A DNA stretch of 64,000 nucleotides from an uncultured Clostridia bacterium (GCA_946531445.1 CAMNAP010000003.1:1-64000), one strand, 5' to 3'; shown: positions 1 to 10,510, counted from the first letter of the stretch. Notes: generated by a model not told the origin, from the sequence alone. A program made the numbers and translations.

Positions 1-72
1 TTAGGGGCAAAAGAACAAAGCCAAAACCTAACCCTATTTACTTAGGGTGCCCCAAAGAGCTGCCTTCGTTTT

Positions 73-1353
73 TTATTCTTCAAATTTTTCGCGGTTTATC
101 CAGAGACCGAGAGCGGGGTTGGGGATAAAGTAAATCTCCTCGCCGTCAACAGTGTTGTAACCGTATTTAAGCTTTGTCGGGTCATATTTTTCTGAAAGCT
201 CGTCGTAGTTTGCCGCATTGAAGCCAACCGACGAAATCTCGTCTTCAGTGATATTCTTTACGGCGTAGGTGATAGTGAAGCGTCCGTCTGACGAGCCGTG
301 AATAAGGTGCGCTGCCGCGCCCATATTTTCGCTGAGGTCAGTGTTTTCGGGTTTTCTGAATTCCTCAAGCGTGTGCAGACGGCCTCTGTAGCCGTATTTA
401 CGAATGAGTAAGTCAACCTTGTCGTCCTCGCCGAAGCGCTCAACACCGGGGGCAAGTATAATAAGCTCGCCGCCGTCAGCCATTGCCATTCTTGTTCTGT
501 ATACCGCCTTGTTGCCAAGCCACGTGCTTTTGAACTCATCGGGGTCAAGGTATACAACGCACTTTTTGAGGCCGTGCTCAACAAAGTCAATGTTCTTCTG
601 CTGCGCAAGCTTCACAGCGTTTGTAAGACATTCTCTGCCCTCGCCGATAAAAAGTCCGTGGGTGTGTATATTTCCGCCCGGTGCGGTAGTAACTGTTAGC
701 ACAAAAAGAATCGGACGCTCGCTTAAAAAGTGCTCCATACCGTAGTCAAACATTCTGCGCACGGGCGTGTGGTCTTTACCCATCATTCGCTCCATACCGT
801 AGACTGCGCCTACCATATGGGATTTATTAATCATCTCGCTTCCGCCGACGCCGACAAAGAGATTCTTTGAATGGTTAGCCATACCGATAACCTCGTGAGG
901 CACAACCTGACCGGGGGAGATAATAAGGTCGTAGCTTTCGTCCATAACCAGTCGGTTAACCTCTGCCGAAACGGGCTCGTTCCAGAGACCTTCTGTGATT
1001 TCAGAGAGAAAGCTTGCGGGAATTTCGCCGAGTTTGACAACGTCTGAACGCCATCTGTGAACAAGCATTCTTTCAAACGGCACGTCGCCGAACATAGCTT
1101 CCCACTGCTCCTTAGTCATGGCAACGTGAGTTCCCAAAGCGGGGAGAATGTCAACCTCAACGCCCAGCTCTGTTAAGGTGTGATAGTATACATTTGTTAT
1201 GTAGCCTGCGTTTGAGTGAAAGCGGGTAAAATCGGGAGGAAGAATAAGTACCTTTTTAAGCGTTCTGCCTTTGAGCGATTCAAGGAGAGCCGCTTTAATT
1301 TCTTCCTTTGAAAGACCGTTTTCAGTTTCGGCTATAAGATAAATATCCTTCAT
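73..1353 (-). CDS. LarA-family nickel-pincer-dependent hydroxyacid racemase/epimerase-like protein (DUF2088)
   Basis: 426 aa ORF; LarA-like motifs LGTHVAM, VPHEVIG, NHSKNLFVGVGGSEMINKSHM; next to gnd and kdgK. Confidence 0.8.
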   Translation of the reverse strand: MKDIYLIAETENGLSKEEIKAALLESLKGRTLKKVLILPPDFTRFHSNAGYITNVYYHTLTELGVEVDILPALGTHVAMTKEQWEAMFGDVPFERMLVHRWRSDVVKLGEIPASFLSEITEGLWNEPVSAEVNRLVMDESYDLIISPGQVVPHEVIGMANHSKNLFVGVGGSEMINKSHMVGAVYGMERMMGKDHTPVRRMFDYGMEHFLSERPILFVLTVTTAPGGNIHTHGLFIGEGRECLTNAVKLAQQKNIDFVEHGLKKCVVYLDPDEFKSTWLGNKAVYRTRMAMADGGELIILAPGVERFGEDDKVDLLIRKYGYRGRLHTLEEFRKPENTDLSENMGAAAHLIHGSSDGRFTITYAVKNITEDEISSVGFNAANYDELSEKYDPTKLKYGYNTVDGEEIYFIPNPALGLWINREKFEE

Positions 1354-1355
1354 TT

Positions 1356-2186
1356 TTAAAACTCCATAAAATGATTTATTGCTTTTGCAACTCCGCTGTT
1401 GTTACAGTCGTCTGTAATATAGTCAGCCGCTTTTTTAACTTCCTCGTATGCGTTACCCATAGCGACGCCGATTCCCGCTTCTTTAAGCATTGAAATATCG
1501 TTTAAATCGTCGCCGAAAGCCATAGTCTGATTAGCTGAACAGCCGAGGTATTCCGAAAGCTTTTTAAGGGCGTTACCCTTTGTTGCTTCGCGGCTGTTGA
1601 TTTCAATATTGTTTACAATAGACGTTGTAACAACAAGGTCTGAAAACTCCCTCGGTAACACCTCAAGCATCTCAGAGCGCAGCTCCATATCCTTAAAGAA
1701 TAACTGAATTTTCTGTACGCCGAGCGCTTTTTCTTTAAGATATTCCTTGAGCTCGGGTACGGGAGTGCGAAGCTTTTTTATCATTTCGAGATTGTGTACG
1801 GTGGGGGCAAACTCCTCTGCCTTGTCGTAAAGCGCCTTTGTCATCCATCCCCATCCGTCCTGGTAGCAATCGTATATTACGGGTAGACTGTCAAGCCGTT
1901 CCATAACGGACACAGCCCGTTCCCACTCGATTTCAGAGGAACAGACTGTTTTTTTGTTTTTTATGTCGTAGACCTGAGCGCCGTTTATCGAAATTACGTA
2001 ATTTACGTAAGGGAGCTCACGGATAAGCTGAGGCATACCGCGAAAGAAACGGCCCGTTGCAGGAACTATTTCAGCGCCCTCTGCAGCGGCTTTTTCAAGT
2101 GCCACGGCATTTTCAGTCGTAAGCTTTTTTTCGGAATTCAGAAGTGTTCCGTCAAGGTCTAATGCAATCAGTTTAATATTATGCAT
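1356..2186 (-). CDS. HAD-IIB (Cof-type) phosphatase
   Basis: MHNIKLIALDLDGTLLNSEKK and C-terminal GDDLNDISMLKEAGIGVAMGNA; start trimmed to ATG at 2186, 8-nt overlap with the upstream gnd stop. Confidence 0.9.
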   Translation of the reverse strand: MHNIKLIALDLDGTLLNSEKKLTTENAVALEKAAAEGAEIVPATGRFFRGMPQLIRELPYVNYVISINGAQVYDIKNKKTVCSSEIEWERAVSVMERLDSLPVIYDCYQDGWGWMTKALYDKAEEFAPTVHNLEMIKKLRTPVPELKEYLKEKALGVQKIQLFFKDMELRSEMLEVLPREFSDLVVTTSIVNNIEINSREATKGNALKKLSEYLGCSANQTMAFGDDLNDISMLKEAGIGVAMGNAYEEVKKAADYITDDCNNSGVAKAINHFMEF

Positions 2187-3630
2187 TGTAAGTTGAAGCT
2201 GCTGTATTGCCGCCGTGACCTGTCCAGTTAGTGTGGAAGAATTCGCCTCTCGGTGCGTCAACTCTTTCATAGGTGTGAGCGCCGAAATAGTCGCGCTGAG
2301 CCTGAAGCAGGTTAGCGGGGAGGCGGTCTGTTGTATAGCCGTCAAAGTAGCTGAGTGCAGAGGTCATAGCAGGAGCGGGAACGCCGTACTGTACTGCTGC
2401 TGCTGCAACCTTACGCCACGCGGGAACAAGCTTTTCAATCGTTGATTTGAAATACGGGTCAAGGATAAGGTTCTTAAGCTCGGGGTTAGCGTCGTAAGCC
2501 TCCTTGATTTTGCCGAGGAATACAGAACGGATAATACAGCCGCCGCGCCACATAAGCGCGATTCCGCCGTAGTTGAGATTCCAGCCGTAGTGGTCAGCCG
2601 CTGTACGCATAAGGGTGTAGCCCTGAGCGTAAGAGATAATCTTTGAAGCAAAAAGCGCCTGGCGGATTGCCTCTACCATTTCTGCCTTATCGCCCTCAAA
2701 TGCGGGAATCTTTCTGTCAAACACCTTGCTTGCCTCAACACGCTCCTCCTTCATAGCAGAAAGACATCTTGAGAACACTGCCTCACCGATGAGCGTAAGC
2801 GGTACGCCCTCGTCAAGCGCCGCAATTCCCGTCCATTTTCCTGTGCCCTTCTGACCTGCGGTGTCAAGGATTTTTTCAGCAAGCGGCGAGCCGTCCTCGT
2901 CCTTATATGCGAGAATGTCGCGCGTGATTTCTATAAGATAGCTGTCAAGCTCTGTTTCGTTCCACTGCTTAAAGGTTTCGTGCATTTCGTCATAGCTCAT
3001 ACCGAGAAGGTCGCGCATAAGCTGATAAGCCTCGCAGATAAGCTGCATATCGCCGTACTCAATTCCGTTGTGTACCATCTTTACAAAATGGCCTGCGCCG
3101 TTTTCACCAACCCAGTCACAGCAGGATTCACCGTTTTCTACCTTTGCACAGATTCCCTGGAAAATAGGCTTTACATACTGCCACGCCTCAGGCGAGCCTC
3201 CCGGCATCATACTCGGACCGAGTAATGCGCCCTCTTCGCCGCCCGATACGCCTGTGCCGACATAGAGCTTGCCCTTTGATTCAACATACTCTGTTCTGCG
3301 CATTGTGTCGGGGAAGTGAGAATTACCGCCGTCAATAATTATGTCGCCATCCTCAAGAAGAGGAAGAAGCTTGTCAATCATTGCGTCAACCGATGGGCCT
3401 GCCTTAATCATCATAAATACCTTGCGCGGCTTTTCAAGATTTTCAACAAGCTCTTCAAGTGAGTGACAGCCGATTATATTCTTTCCGCTTGCGCGGCCGT
3501 TAATGAAGTTATCCACCTTTGAGGTAGTACGGTTAAAAACCGCAACGGTGAAGCCCTTTGACTCCATATTCATTACAAGGTTTTCGCCCATAACAGCGAG
3601 TCCGATTAATCCGATGTCTGCTTTTTTCAT
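2179..3630 (-). CDS. gnd: 6-phosphogluconate dehydrogenase (decarboxylating)
   Basis: MKKADIGLIGLAVMGENLVMNMESKGFTVAVFNRT..., GGNSHFPDT, VGENGAGHFVKMVHNGIEYGDMQ; RBS upstream of ATG 3630. Confidence 0.95.
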   Translation of the reverse strand: MKKADIGLIGLAVMGENLVMNMESKGFTVAVFNRTTSKVDNFINGRASGKNIIGCHSLEELVENLEKPRKVFMMIKAGPSVDAMIDKLLPLLEDGDIIIDGGNSHFPDTMRRTEYVESKGKLYVGTGVSGGEEGALLGPSMMPGGSPEAWQYVKPIFQGICAKVENGESCCDWVGENGAGHFVKMVHNGIEYGDMQLICEAYQLMRDLLGMSYDEMHETFKQWNETELDSYLIEITRDILAYKDEDGSPLAEKILDTAGQKGTGKWTGIAALDEGVPLTLIGEAVFSRCLSAMKEERVEASKVFDRKIPAFEGDKAEMVEAIRQALFASKIISYAQGYTLMRTAADHYGWNLNYGGIALMWRGGCIIRSVFLGKIKEAYDANPELKNLILDPYFKSTIEKLVPAWRKVAAAAVQYGVPAPAMTSALSYFDGYTTDRLPANLLQAQRDYFGAHTYERVDAPRGEFFHTNWTGHGGNTAASTYNA

Positions 3631-3644
3631 ATTCCTTTTCTCCT

Positions 3645-4703
3645 TTATCTCTGTACGCGGGCGTTGCCCTTGTAAATGTCCCAAACCTGCTTTTCGTCTG
3701 CGGGCTCTGCATAGTCGTTTAAGCTGCTTGCCGCAAGCACACCGCTTGCCCAGCCGAACTGAAGCCATTTGTCAGGCGTCCAGCCGCTGAGAATACCGTA
3801 AAGCAGACCGCCTGAGAAGCCGTCGCCTCCGCCGATACGGTCCATAACCTGAATCGGTCTCGGCTCTTCTACGTACCAGCTTCCGTCTGCCCAGAGGATT
3901 GCGCCCCAGAGGTGTTCATTTGCCGAAACTACCTGACGGAGCGTTGTTGCGTAAGCTCTTGCCTGCGGATACTTTTCTCTTACCTGGTCAATCATAGCCT
4001 TAAAACGCTCAATTTTTGACGAGAGCTCTTTGCCTCCCGCCTCAGGCCCTTTGAAGCCGAGACAGAGCTGAAAGTCCTCTTCATTTCCAACAAGAATGTC
4101 TGCAACTGAAGCGATTTCGCTGAAAGCGGCGCTGAGTTCCTCCTCGCGTCCCTTCCAGAAGGTTGCGCGGTAGTTTAGGTCAAAGCTTACAAGAGTTCCG
4201 TACCTCTTTGCTGCCCTTGCAACCTCAAGACAGCACTTCGTCGTTTCCTCGCTCATTGCGGCAATAAGACCTGAAAGGTGAAGAATGCTTACTCCCTCTT
4301 CACCGAAAATACGCTCAAGGTCAAAATCGTCGGCAGAGAGTGTTCTTCCTACCTCGCCTGCGCGGTCGTTCCATACTCTCGGCGCTCTGAGACCGAAGCC
4401 TGAATCGGCAATGTTGAACTGGTGTCTGTATCCCCACGGGCCGCCCTGGGGAACGTCTTTTCCCTCAAAGCGTATATTGCGCGCGCGAAGCTGACGCTTT
4501 ATAAAATCAGCCATCGGCGAGCCCTCAACAAACCTTGTCATAACAAGACATTCCTTGCCGAGACTTGAGGCAACGTTGAGAACGTTGCTTTCAGCCGAGG
4601 TTGACTGTAAGTAAAACAGATTGCTGTTGTGAACTGCCATACGGTCCTGAGGTGTAATTCTGAGCCCCATACTGGTTACCGTAGCAATTGCGTATTTTTT
4701 CAT
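3645..4703 (-). CDS. kdgK: 2-keto-3-deoxygluconate kinase-like PfkB sugar kinase
   Basis: PfkB-type C-terminal motif DRIGGGDGFSGGLLYG; N-terminal KDG-kinase-like sequence; start chosen at MKKYAI. Confidence 0.82.
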   Translation of the reverse strand: MKKYAIATVTSMGLRITPQDRMAVHNSNLFYLQSTSAESNVLNVASSLGKECLVMTRFVEGSPMADFIKRQLRARNIRFEGKDVPQGGPWGYRHQFNIADSGFGLRAPRVWNDRAGEVGRTLSADDFDLERIFGEEGVSILHLSGLIAAMSEETTKCCLEVARAAKRYGTLVSFDLNYRATFWKGREEELSAAFSEIASVADILVGNEEDFQLCLGFKGPEAGGKELSSKIERFKAMIDQVREKYPQARAYATTLRQVVSANEHLWGAILWADGSWYVEEPRPIQVMDRIGGGDGFSGGLLYGILSGWTPDKWLQFGWASGVLAASSLNDYAEPADEKQVWDIYKGNARVQR

Positions 4704-4867
4704 AAGAACACTCCTTTGCAAATCGGGACAATATAATAATAATTATTAATTATTGTTTATACTATCACATTGAATTATAAAAATCAAGAATACACACTCT
4801 AATAATTAAATTTCTCTCTTTCATATTTGTACTGATAGTAGTATAATGTGAATGAAAGGTGATTGTG

Positions 4868-5584
4868 ATGAAAAAAAGTGCCAAGCTTCTTCTTTTAATA
4901 ATTATTATTGCGTCGCTTTGCGGTATTGCGGCCGGGGTGTATGACAGCAGCTGTTACAGCGCTGTCGGAGTTGAGGCGTACTTAAAAGACGGTGACAAGG
5001 TTAAGGTTTCACGAATCAGAGAGGGCTATTTTTTTGACGGCGAGGGAAAAGATAAGGCGCTGATTTTTTACCCCGGAGCAAAGGTTAAGGAAGCCTCTTA
5101 TGCGCCGATAATGTACGCTCTCGCTGAGCAGGGAATTGACTGCTTTATAGTAAGAATGCCGCTGAAAATGGCATTTCTCAACAAAGACAAGGCAGACAGA
5201 ATACTAAAAAAATATAAGTACGAAAGCTACTATCTCGCCGGACATTCGCTCGGCGGGGCTATGGCGGCTAATTACTGCGCCCGGCACAAGTCGGATTACA
5301 AGGGTCTGTTTCTTCTTGCGGCGTATCCGTCTGAGGATTTAAGTAAGGCTAAGTTTCCCGTTTATTTCATCTACGGTGAAAACGACGGGGTGCTGAACCG
5401 TAAGAAGCTTGAAAAGGGATTCGGGCTTGCACCAAAGAATTCACAGACGATAATTATAGCGGGCGGAAACCATGCTTATTTCGGCTCTTACAAAGAGCAG
5501 AAGGATGACGGGAAAGCGACAATTACTCCCGAGGAGCAGCAGAATATAACGGTTGATACGATAGCAACTTCGATTAATGAATAG
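4868..5584 (+). CDS. alpha/beta hydrolase, membrane-anchored or secreted
   Basis: N-terminal hydrophobic segment, nucleophile elbow AGHSLGGAMAANY, late Asp and His (GENDGV, GGNHAYFG). Confidence 0.8.
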   Translation: MKKSAKLLLLIIIIASLCGIAAGVYDSSCYSAVGVEAYLKDGDKVKVSRIREGYFFDGEGKDKALIFYPGAKVKEASYAPIMYALAEQGIDCFIVRMPLKMAFLNKDKADRILKKYKYESYYLAGHSLGGAMAANYCARHKSDYKGLFLLAAYPSEDLSKAKFPVYFIYGENDGVLNRKKLEKGFGLAPKNSQTIIIAGGNHAYFGSYKEQKDDGKATITPEEQQNITVDTIATSINE

Positions 5585-5591
5585 CAAAAAT

Positions 5592-5630
5592 AAATCCCGA
5601 AAACGTAACTATTTTCGGGATTTACTATTA
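5592..5630. terminator. bidirectional intrinsic terminator
   Basis: aaatcccgaaaacgtaactattttcgggattt stem-loop between convergent genes. Confidence 0.7.
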
Positions 5631-7931
5631 TGCCTTATAGATTTCTATAATCTCGCGTACAGCCTGACTTACAACCTTAGGAAGAATTGCTTTTTTAAGC
5701 GCCTTTTCAAAGTCATCTACTGTTACAGCCTTTTCAAATGGCTTAAAGGCAGCACGTTTTAACTCAGTTCCCGCTTGCCAACGGGTAAGCATACAGATAA
5801 TGTCCTCGCGTATATCGTCAGGCTTATTTCTTGTAACGCCGTCGGCTGTGAATGTGTGCGCTTTATTAATATCCGCCGAGCTGATTTCAAACATAACGGC
5901 CTCGCCGTTTTGGTTTACGTCAAGCACCTTGATTAAATAGTTGCGCTTTTTCGGGAGAACGGATAAATCACCCTCTGCCGCGCCAACGGTAAATGTGAGT
6001 CTTCCGTTTTCAAAGCTGATTTCAAGCTTTGTCTCAGCCGTATGGCGTTCGCAATTTGTCTTTCCGTTATCCTCTACAAGAGTAAAGGACGAATTACCTG
6101 AAACTGCCCATATTTCAAGGCTTTCGGGGTTTTCTGTTGTATTGCCCTTATCTGACGAAAGCGGAATTATAGCGCCGTCCTCAGCAAGAACGGGGATAGT
6201 TTCAAGCTCGCGGAACATCGTGATTTTCTTGTTTCCTCGGTATGACTTGCCTGTAAATATATCGGTGTATCTTCCTTCGGGAAGCCATACCTCAACGCTT
6301 CCGAGATTCAGCTCTTTATGTTGAGGCGAGGTAATCGGGCAGACTGTAAGCTCACTTCCGAAGCTGTACTGATTAGGCACTTCGTATGCCGCTTTTTCCT
6401 CGGGGTAAGCGTAGTACATCGGCTCGCAAAGGGCGATACCGTCGCTGTGAGTGCGTCTGTCCATAGTGTAGATATACGGAATAAGTCTATGGCGCAGACG
6501 AAGCCACTCAGAAGCGCAGCGGTAAACCTCTGCGCGGTATTTCCACGGCTCCTTGCCGAGAATTTCCATAGAGGTTGAATGAAGCCTTAAAATCGGAGAG
6601 AATACGCCGAATTGAATCCAGCGCATATATAAATCGTCGTCGCGGTAGCCAAAGTGATGACCGCCGATATCGTGACTCCACCAGCTGTAAGCCGCATTTG
6701 AAGCGGTTGCCGTAAAGTAGGGCTGGAAGTTGAGAACAGGCCAGTTTATGTCTGTATCACCTGAGAAGCCGAGCGGATAACGGTGAGCGCCGAGCCCTGC
6801 ATAGCGCGAAAGAACAAGCGGCATTCTTCCGTCCTCAGCGTTGTCAAGATAGTGGTAATGGCTTAGTGCGTTTAGCGGGTCAAGACCCGGTACATCCCAA
6901 TGCTTGCCCTGCTGCCAGTCAATCCACCAGAAGTCAACGCCGTCCTTTTCATACGGCTTGTGAAGAACGTCAAAATAAGCGTTCCAGAAATCGTCGCTTC
7001 CACACTTGAATTCAACGGTTTCCTTAGTTTTTGGGTCAATACCAACAGCTTTTGCCATTTCTTCGTACATATCCTCATAAGAATGTACGCCGTCTGCGGG
7101 GTGAAGATTAAGCGTTATATGAAGGTTGTCTTCCTTAAGCTTTCTGAGGAATTCCCTGTAATCGGGAAAGAGCGTTGTGTCCCACGAATAGCCAGTCCAG
7201 CCCCAGTAATCAGAGCCGAAACGCTTTTTTAAATCGTGTACCCAGTGCCAGTCCATATCAACTGTTGCAACGGTGAGCGGAATGTTTTCCCTTTTGAAAT
7301 GCGCCATTAAATCAAGGTATTCCTGTTGAGTGTATGCGTGGTAGCGGCTCCACCATACGCCGAGAGCAAAACGCGGAACAATCGGTACAGGTGAGCTGAT
7401 TTTATAAAAGGCGCGGACAGTTTCGCGGTAGTCTTTTCCGTAGGCGAAAGCGTAGTAGTCAACAGACTGTCTTGCTCTTCTTACAAAATGCCCGCCATCA
7501 TCAAGAAGCATTGACGCGCTGTCATCAAGAAGATATGCGCCGTCCTCGGTAATAAGACCGTCCTGAAGTCTTGTTTTTCCGTGAGTTCCGTCAAGCGTCC
7601 TTGTAGTTCCCTTAAGGTTTTTCTGTTCGGAAAATACGGCGGTTTTATTTGTATCTTTAAAGGTTACGCTGTACGGAACAAAGCTTCTTATGTGGAAAAT
7701 TAAGTCCTCGGTTTCAACGAGGATTTCTTTTTTGCTTTCAGTTACACTGAACTTTCCCTCCTGCGCTTTTCTGAACCATACTGTAAAGCTCGGAAGGTCG
7801 GTATAATTATCCTCTTTTTCAACACGGATGAGCCGTGAGGTGAGATATGTAATTCTCAGACCATAGCCGCAGAAAATCTGGGCCGGGTTGGCCTTTCCGT
7901 CTGTTTTTGCAATAAGCGACTTTTTGAGCAT
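5628..7931 (-). CDS. GH31 alpha-glucosidase-like protein
   Basis: DMDWHW, WWIDWQQG, SRYAGLGAHRYPLGFSGDT, WSHDIGGHHFG, RWIQFGVFSPILRLHS; start trimmed to MLKKSLIAKTDG. Confidence 0.9.
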   Translation of the reverse strand: MLKKSLIAKTDGKANPAQIFCGYGLRITYLTSRLIRVEKEDNYTDLPSFTVWFRKAQEGKFSVTESKKEILVETEDLIFHIRSFVPYSVTFKDTNKTAVFSEQKNLKGTTRTLDGTHGKTRLQDGLITEDGAYLLDDSASMLLDDGGHFVRRARQSVDYYAFAYGKDYRETVRAFYKISSPVPIVPRFALGVWWSRYHAYTQQEYLDLMAHFKRENIPLTVATVDMDWHWVHDLKKRFGSDYWGWTGYSWDTTLFPDYREFLRKLKEDNLHITLNLHPADGVHSYEDMYEEMAKAVGIDPKTKETVEFKCGSDDFWNAYFDVLHKPYEKDGVDFWWIDWQQGKHWDVPGLDPLNALSHYHYLDNAEDGRMPLVLSRYAGLGAHRYPLGFSGDTDINWPVLNFQPYFTATASNAAYSWWSHDIGGHHFGYRDDDLYMRWIQFGVFSPILRLHSTSMEILGKEPWKYRAEVYRCASEWLRLRHRLIPYIYTMDRRTHSDGIALCEPMYYAYPEEKAAYEVPNQYSFGSELTVCPITSPQHKELNLGSVEVWLPEGRYTDIFTGKSYRGNKKITMFRELETIPVLAEDGAIIPLSSDKGNTTENPESLEIWAVSGNSSFTLVEDNGKTNCERHTAETKLEISFENGRLTFTVGAAEGDLSVLPKKRNYLIKVLDVNQNGEAVMFEISSADINKAHTFTADGVTRNKPDDIREDIICMLTRWQAGTELKRAAFKPFEKAVTVDDFEKALKKAILPKVVSQAVREIIEIYKA

Positions 7932-8062
7932 AGCTGTAACCTCCTTTATTACAAATTTATTATAGCAAAAAAAAATAGCTATAGCAACAATTATACTGCA
8001 CACAGTTGCAACAGTTTTTCTGTTGTGTTAAGATAAGTGGTATAAAACAGGGAGGGGATTTT

Positions 8063-10510
8063 ATGAACTTTAAAATTCATATTGCATACGGCTTTCACGT
8101 TAACTGCTATCACTCATACAGAGGCGATACAAACGATGAGCAGGGCTTCGGTTCGGATATAAGAATAATAAGAAAAATCATAAATACGCTTGACAGCCTC
8201 AATGCCGAAGGCATACCCGTAAAAGGCACCTGGGACAGCGAAAACTTTTTCTCGCTTGAACAGATACTTCCGGAGTACGCTCCCGATATAATTGAGGGAA
8301 TGAAGCGCCGCGTTAAAGAAAATGGCGACGAAAACATAATTATGGGCTATTCAAACGGCGCGCTCGGTGCAATGCAGGAAAATGAGCTCAAGGCTTCAAT
8401 TGAGCTTGCCGTTACAAATCCTCAGAATTCGGGACTTATTGATATTTTTGGAAAGTGTGAAAAAATCGTTCGTCCGCAGGAGGTTATGTTCACCCCGTCG
8501 CAGGTTCACACCTATAATAAGCTTGGAGTAAAGGCACTTTGCCTTTATTATTCGTGCGTTCCGTTTGACGCATTTAAAACCCTTATTCCTCTGCTTGACG
8601 ATGAAAAGGCGTTTAATCCTCTTACGTTTGAATACGAGGGGGAGGGGCTGACGGTTATACCTACCTACTCAAATGCTGACGTCTGTGACGCAGGCTGTCT
8701 TCGTGCGTGGGTTAAGGAGCTGCACCAAAAGCAGGAAAGCGGCGAAATAAACCGTGATTTATTCCTCTTTATAAATATGGACGCGGACGCAATATTCTGG
8801 GAAAGCCTGAATCTTCCCGTCATAGGAAACCGACTTGCCAACACAGACGGAATCCACGGTCTCGTAAAAGAGGTTGCCGATTTGGACTTTGTTGTATTTG
8901 ATACGCCGGGAGGTTATCTTAAGGAACATAAGGCGGTCGGTACAGTCAGCTTTACTCAGGATACTGCTGACGGAAATTTTACAGGCTATGCCTCCTGGGC
9001 TGAAAAGCCGTACAACAGAAAAATCTGGACGGCAATTGAGCGAAGCAGAACGGCAGAAAAAATAAAGCGCGATGAAACTGACTTTTTAAACAGAGTAAAA
9101 CTTCTTTCAACAACTCATTTCGGACTTGCTACTCCCGTTTTGAACATTCAGCGCGAAACAGCGGCAAACGCTCTTGCGCAGAAGCTGACTGACTTTGCAG
9201 AGGACAAGAGCGGAAAGCTTACCGTTCATAATACAAACGGTACCGCCCTCCAGTGTGTTCAGATTTCATACGCTTCAGACGTTCTGCCTGAAATAACAGC
9301 TCAGGGGCTGAAGAATTACACCGCCCTTTCAATGGGAAATGACAGCGTATTTCTCATTCTTCGTTTTGATAAGGTTAAGGAAAAATACGAGCTGTCGTCA
9401 AGACCTGCTGAAAATAAAAGCAGTGAAAGTGAGAAATACTACACTCTTGAAAGCGGTGGGGCAAGACTTGAATTTTCAAAGGACAACAGAATAAAGCGAT
9501 TCACTTTAAATAAAAAGGAAATAGGCGGCGATGACTTTCTTTCGTCTTATCTTACATACGGCAAAAAACGATATGATTTTTGTTATGACAGACTTAGGAA
9601 TATTGAAATTATCGGCGGTCGCGCCGTACAGATTTACGGAAGAATTATGCTCCCGGATGCGCGGGAGCAGGGAAGCTTTTGCTTTACATTTTTTACGTCG
9701 GAAGCTGCAGAAGGAATATTCTTAATAAGCGACGTAAGCTACCCGTACACTGCTGAACATGACGCTATCTCAACCGAAAATTCCACTCTCGGACGATACA
9801 CTGATATGAAGTGGGAAGAGACTGCGCCTCTTTGTATTTCGTTTAAAAACAATGGCGCAACATCTGTTATAAAGCGTAATTTTGAGGGAAATATATCTTC
9901 GTTTAAAACCTCGTCATACGGGGAAGCCGATGAAAGAAACAAAGCGCTTGATTCCTTTAACAATCAGCTTTCGGCGGGACTCGTCGGCCTGACGGATTCA
10001 GAAAAGGGACTTATCATTGGAAACGCGAGAAATGTTCTTTCATCTATGGCATACTGCCCGATGAGACTTGAAGAAAGCGGACAGGTAAAAATGAATCCGT
10101 TCGGAACTTTTTTCGGAAAGCAGCGCCACCACAAAAACCGCTCGGGAGACAGAATACCGCTTACATATACGCTTATAGCGCCGCAGGGAAAAAGCCTTGC
10201 TCCTGCGTATAACGGAAGCCGCGAACGCTCTGTAATTTGTATGCTTGCGTTTGAGGGCACAACGCCCGACGGTGAGAAACTCAGCGAGCTTCTCGCGTTT
10301 TCAGACGGCGCATACGTTACGGGAAACGACGGGGGACTTGCTCCGTTTTACGGTGAAAACGTTACTGTGCGACGTGCTGACAACAGGCTTGAAAACGCAA
10401 AGATTCACTCGCCGCTTCTCAGCGGAATAAAGGGTAATCTCGGAAAATATGCTGTGCGCGGAGTAAAGGCAATTGCTTATATTGTTCGCCGCCAGCGAGA
10501 AGCGAAATAG
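8063..10510 (+). CDS. large glycosidase-like protein, possibly GH38/GH57-like (beta/alpha)7 barrel with C-terminal beta region
   Basis: MNFKIHIAYGFHVNCYHSYRGDTND... and GTWDSENFF; strong RBS (gggagggg) before ATG 8063; lies between two GH31 genes; family assignment is weak. Confidence 0.5.
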   Translation: MNFKIHIAYGFHVNCYHSYRGDTNDEQGFGSDIRIIRKIINTLDSLNAEGIPVKGTWDSENFFSLEQILPEYAPDIIEGMKRRVKENGDENIIMGYSNGALGAMQENELKASIELAVTNPQNSGLIDIFGKCEKIVRPQEVMFTPSQVHTYNKLGVKALCLYYSCVPFDAFKTLIPLLDDEKAFNPLTFEYEGEGLTVIPTYSNADVCDAGCLRAWVKELHQKQESGEINRDLFLFINMDADAIFWESLNLPVIGNRLANTDGIHGLVKEVADLDFVVFDTPGGYLKEHKAVGTVSFTQDTADGNFTGYASWAEKPYNRKIWTAIERSRTAEKIKRDETDFLNRVKLLSTTHFGLATPVLNIQRETAANALAQKLTDFAEDKSGKLTVHNTNGTALQCVQISYASDVLPEITAQGLKNYTALSMGNDSVFLILRFDKVKEKYELSSRPAENKSSESEKYYTLESGGARLEFSKDNRIKRFTLNKKEIGGDDFLSSYLTYGKKRYDFCYDRLRNIEIIGGRAVQIYGRIMLPDAREQGSFCFTFFTSEAAEGIFLISDVSYPYTAEHDAISTENSTLGRYTDMKWEETAPLCISFKNNGATSVIKRNFEGNISSFKTSSYGEADERNKALDSFNNQLSAGLVGLTDSEKGLIIGNARNVLSSMAYCPMRLEESGQVKMNPFGTFFGKQRHHKNRSGDRIPLTYTLIAPQGKSLAPAYNGSRERSVICMLAFEGTTPDGEKLSELLAFSDGAYVTGNDGGLAPFYGENVTVRRADNRLENAKIHSPLLSGIKGNLGKYAVRGVKAIAYIVRRQREAK

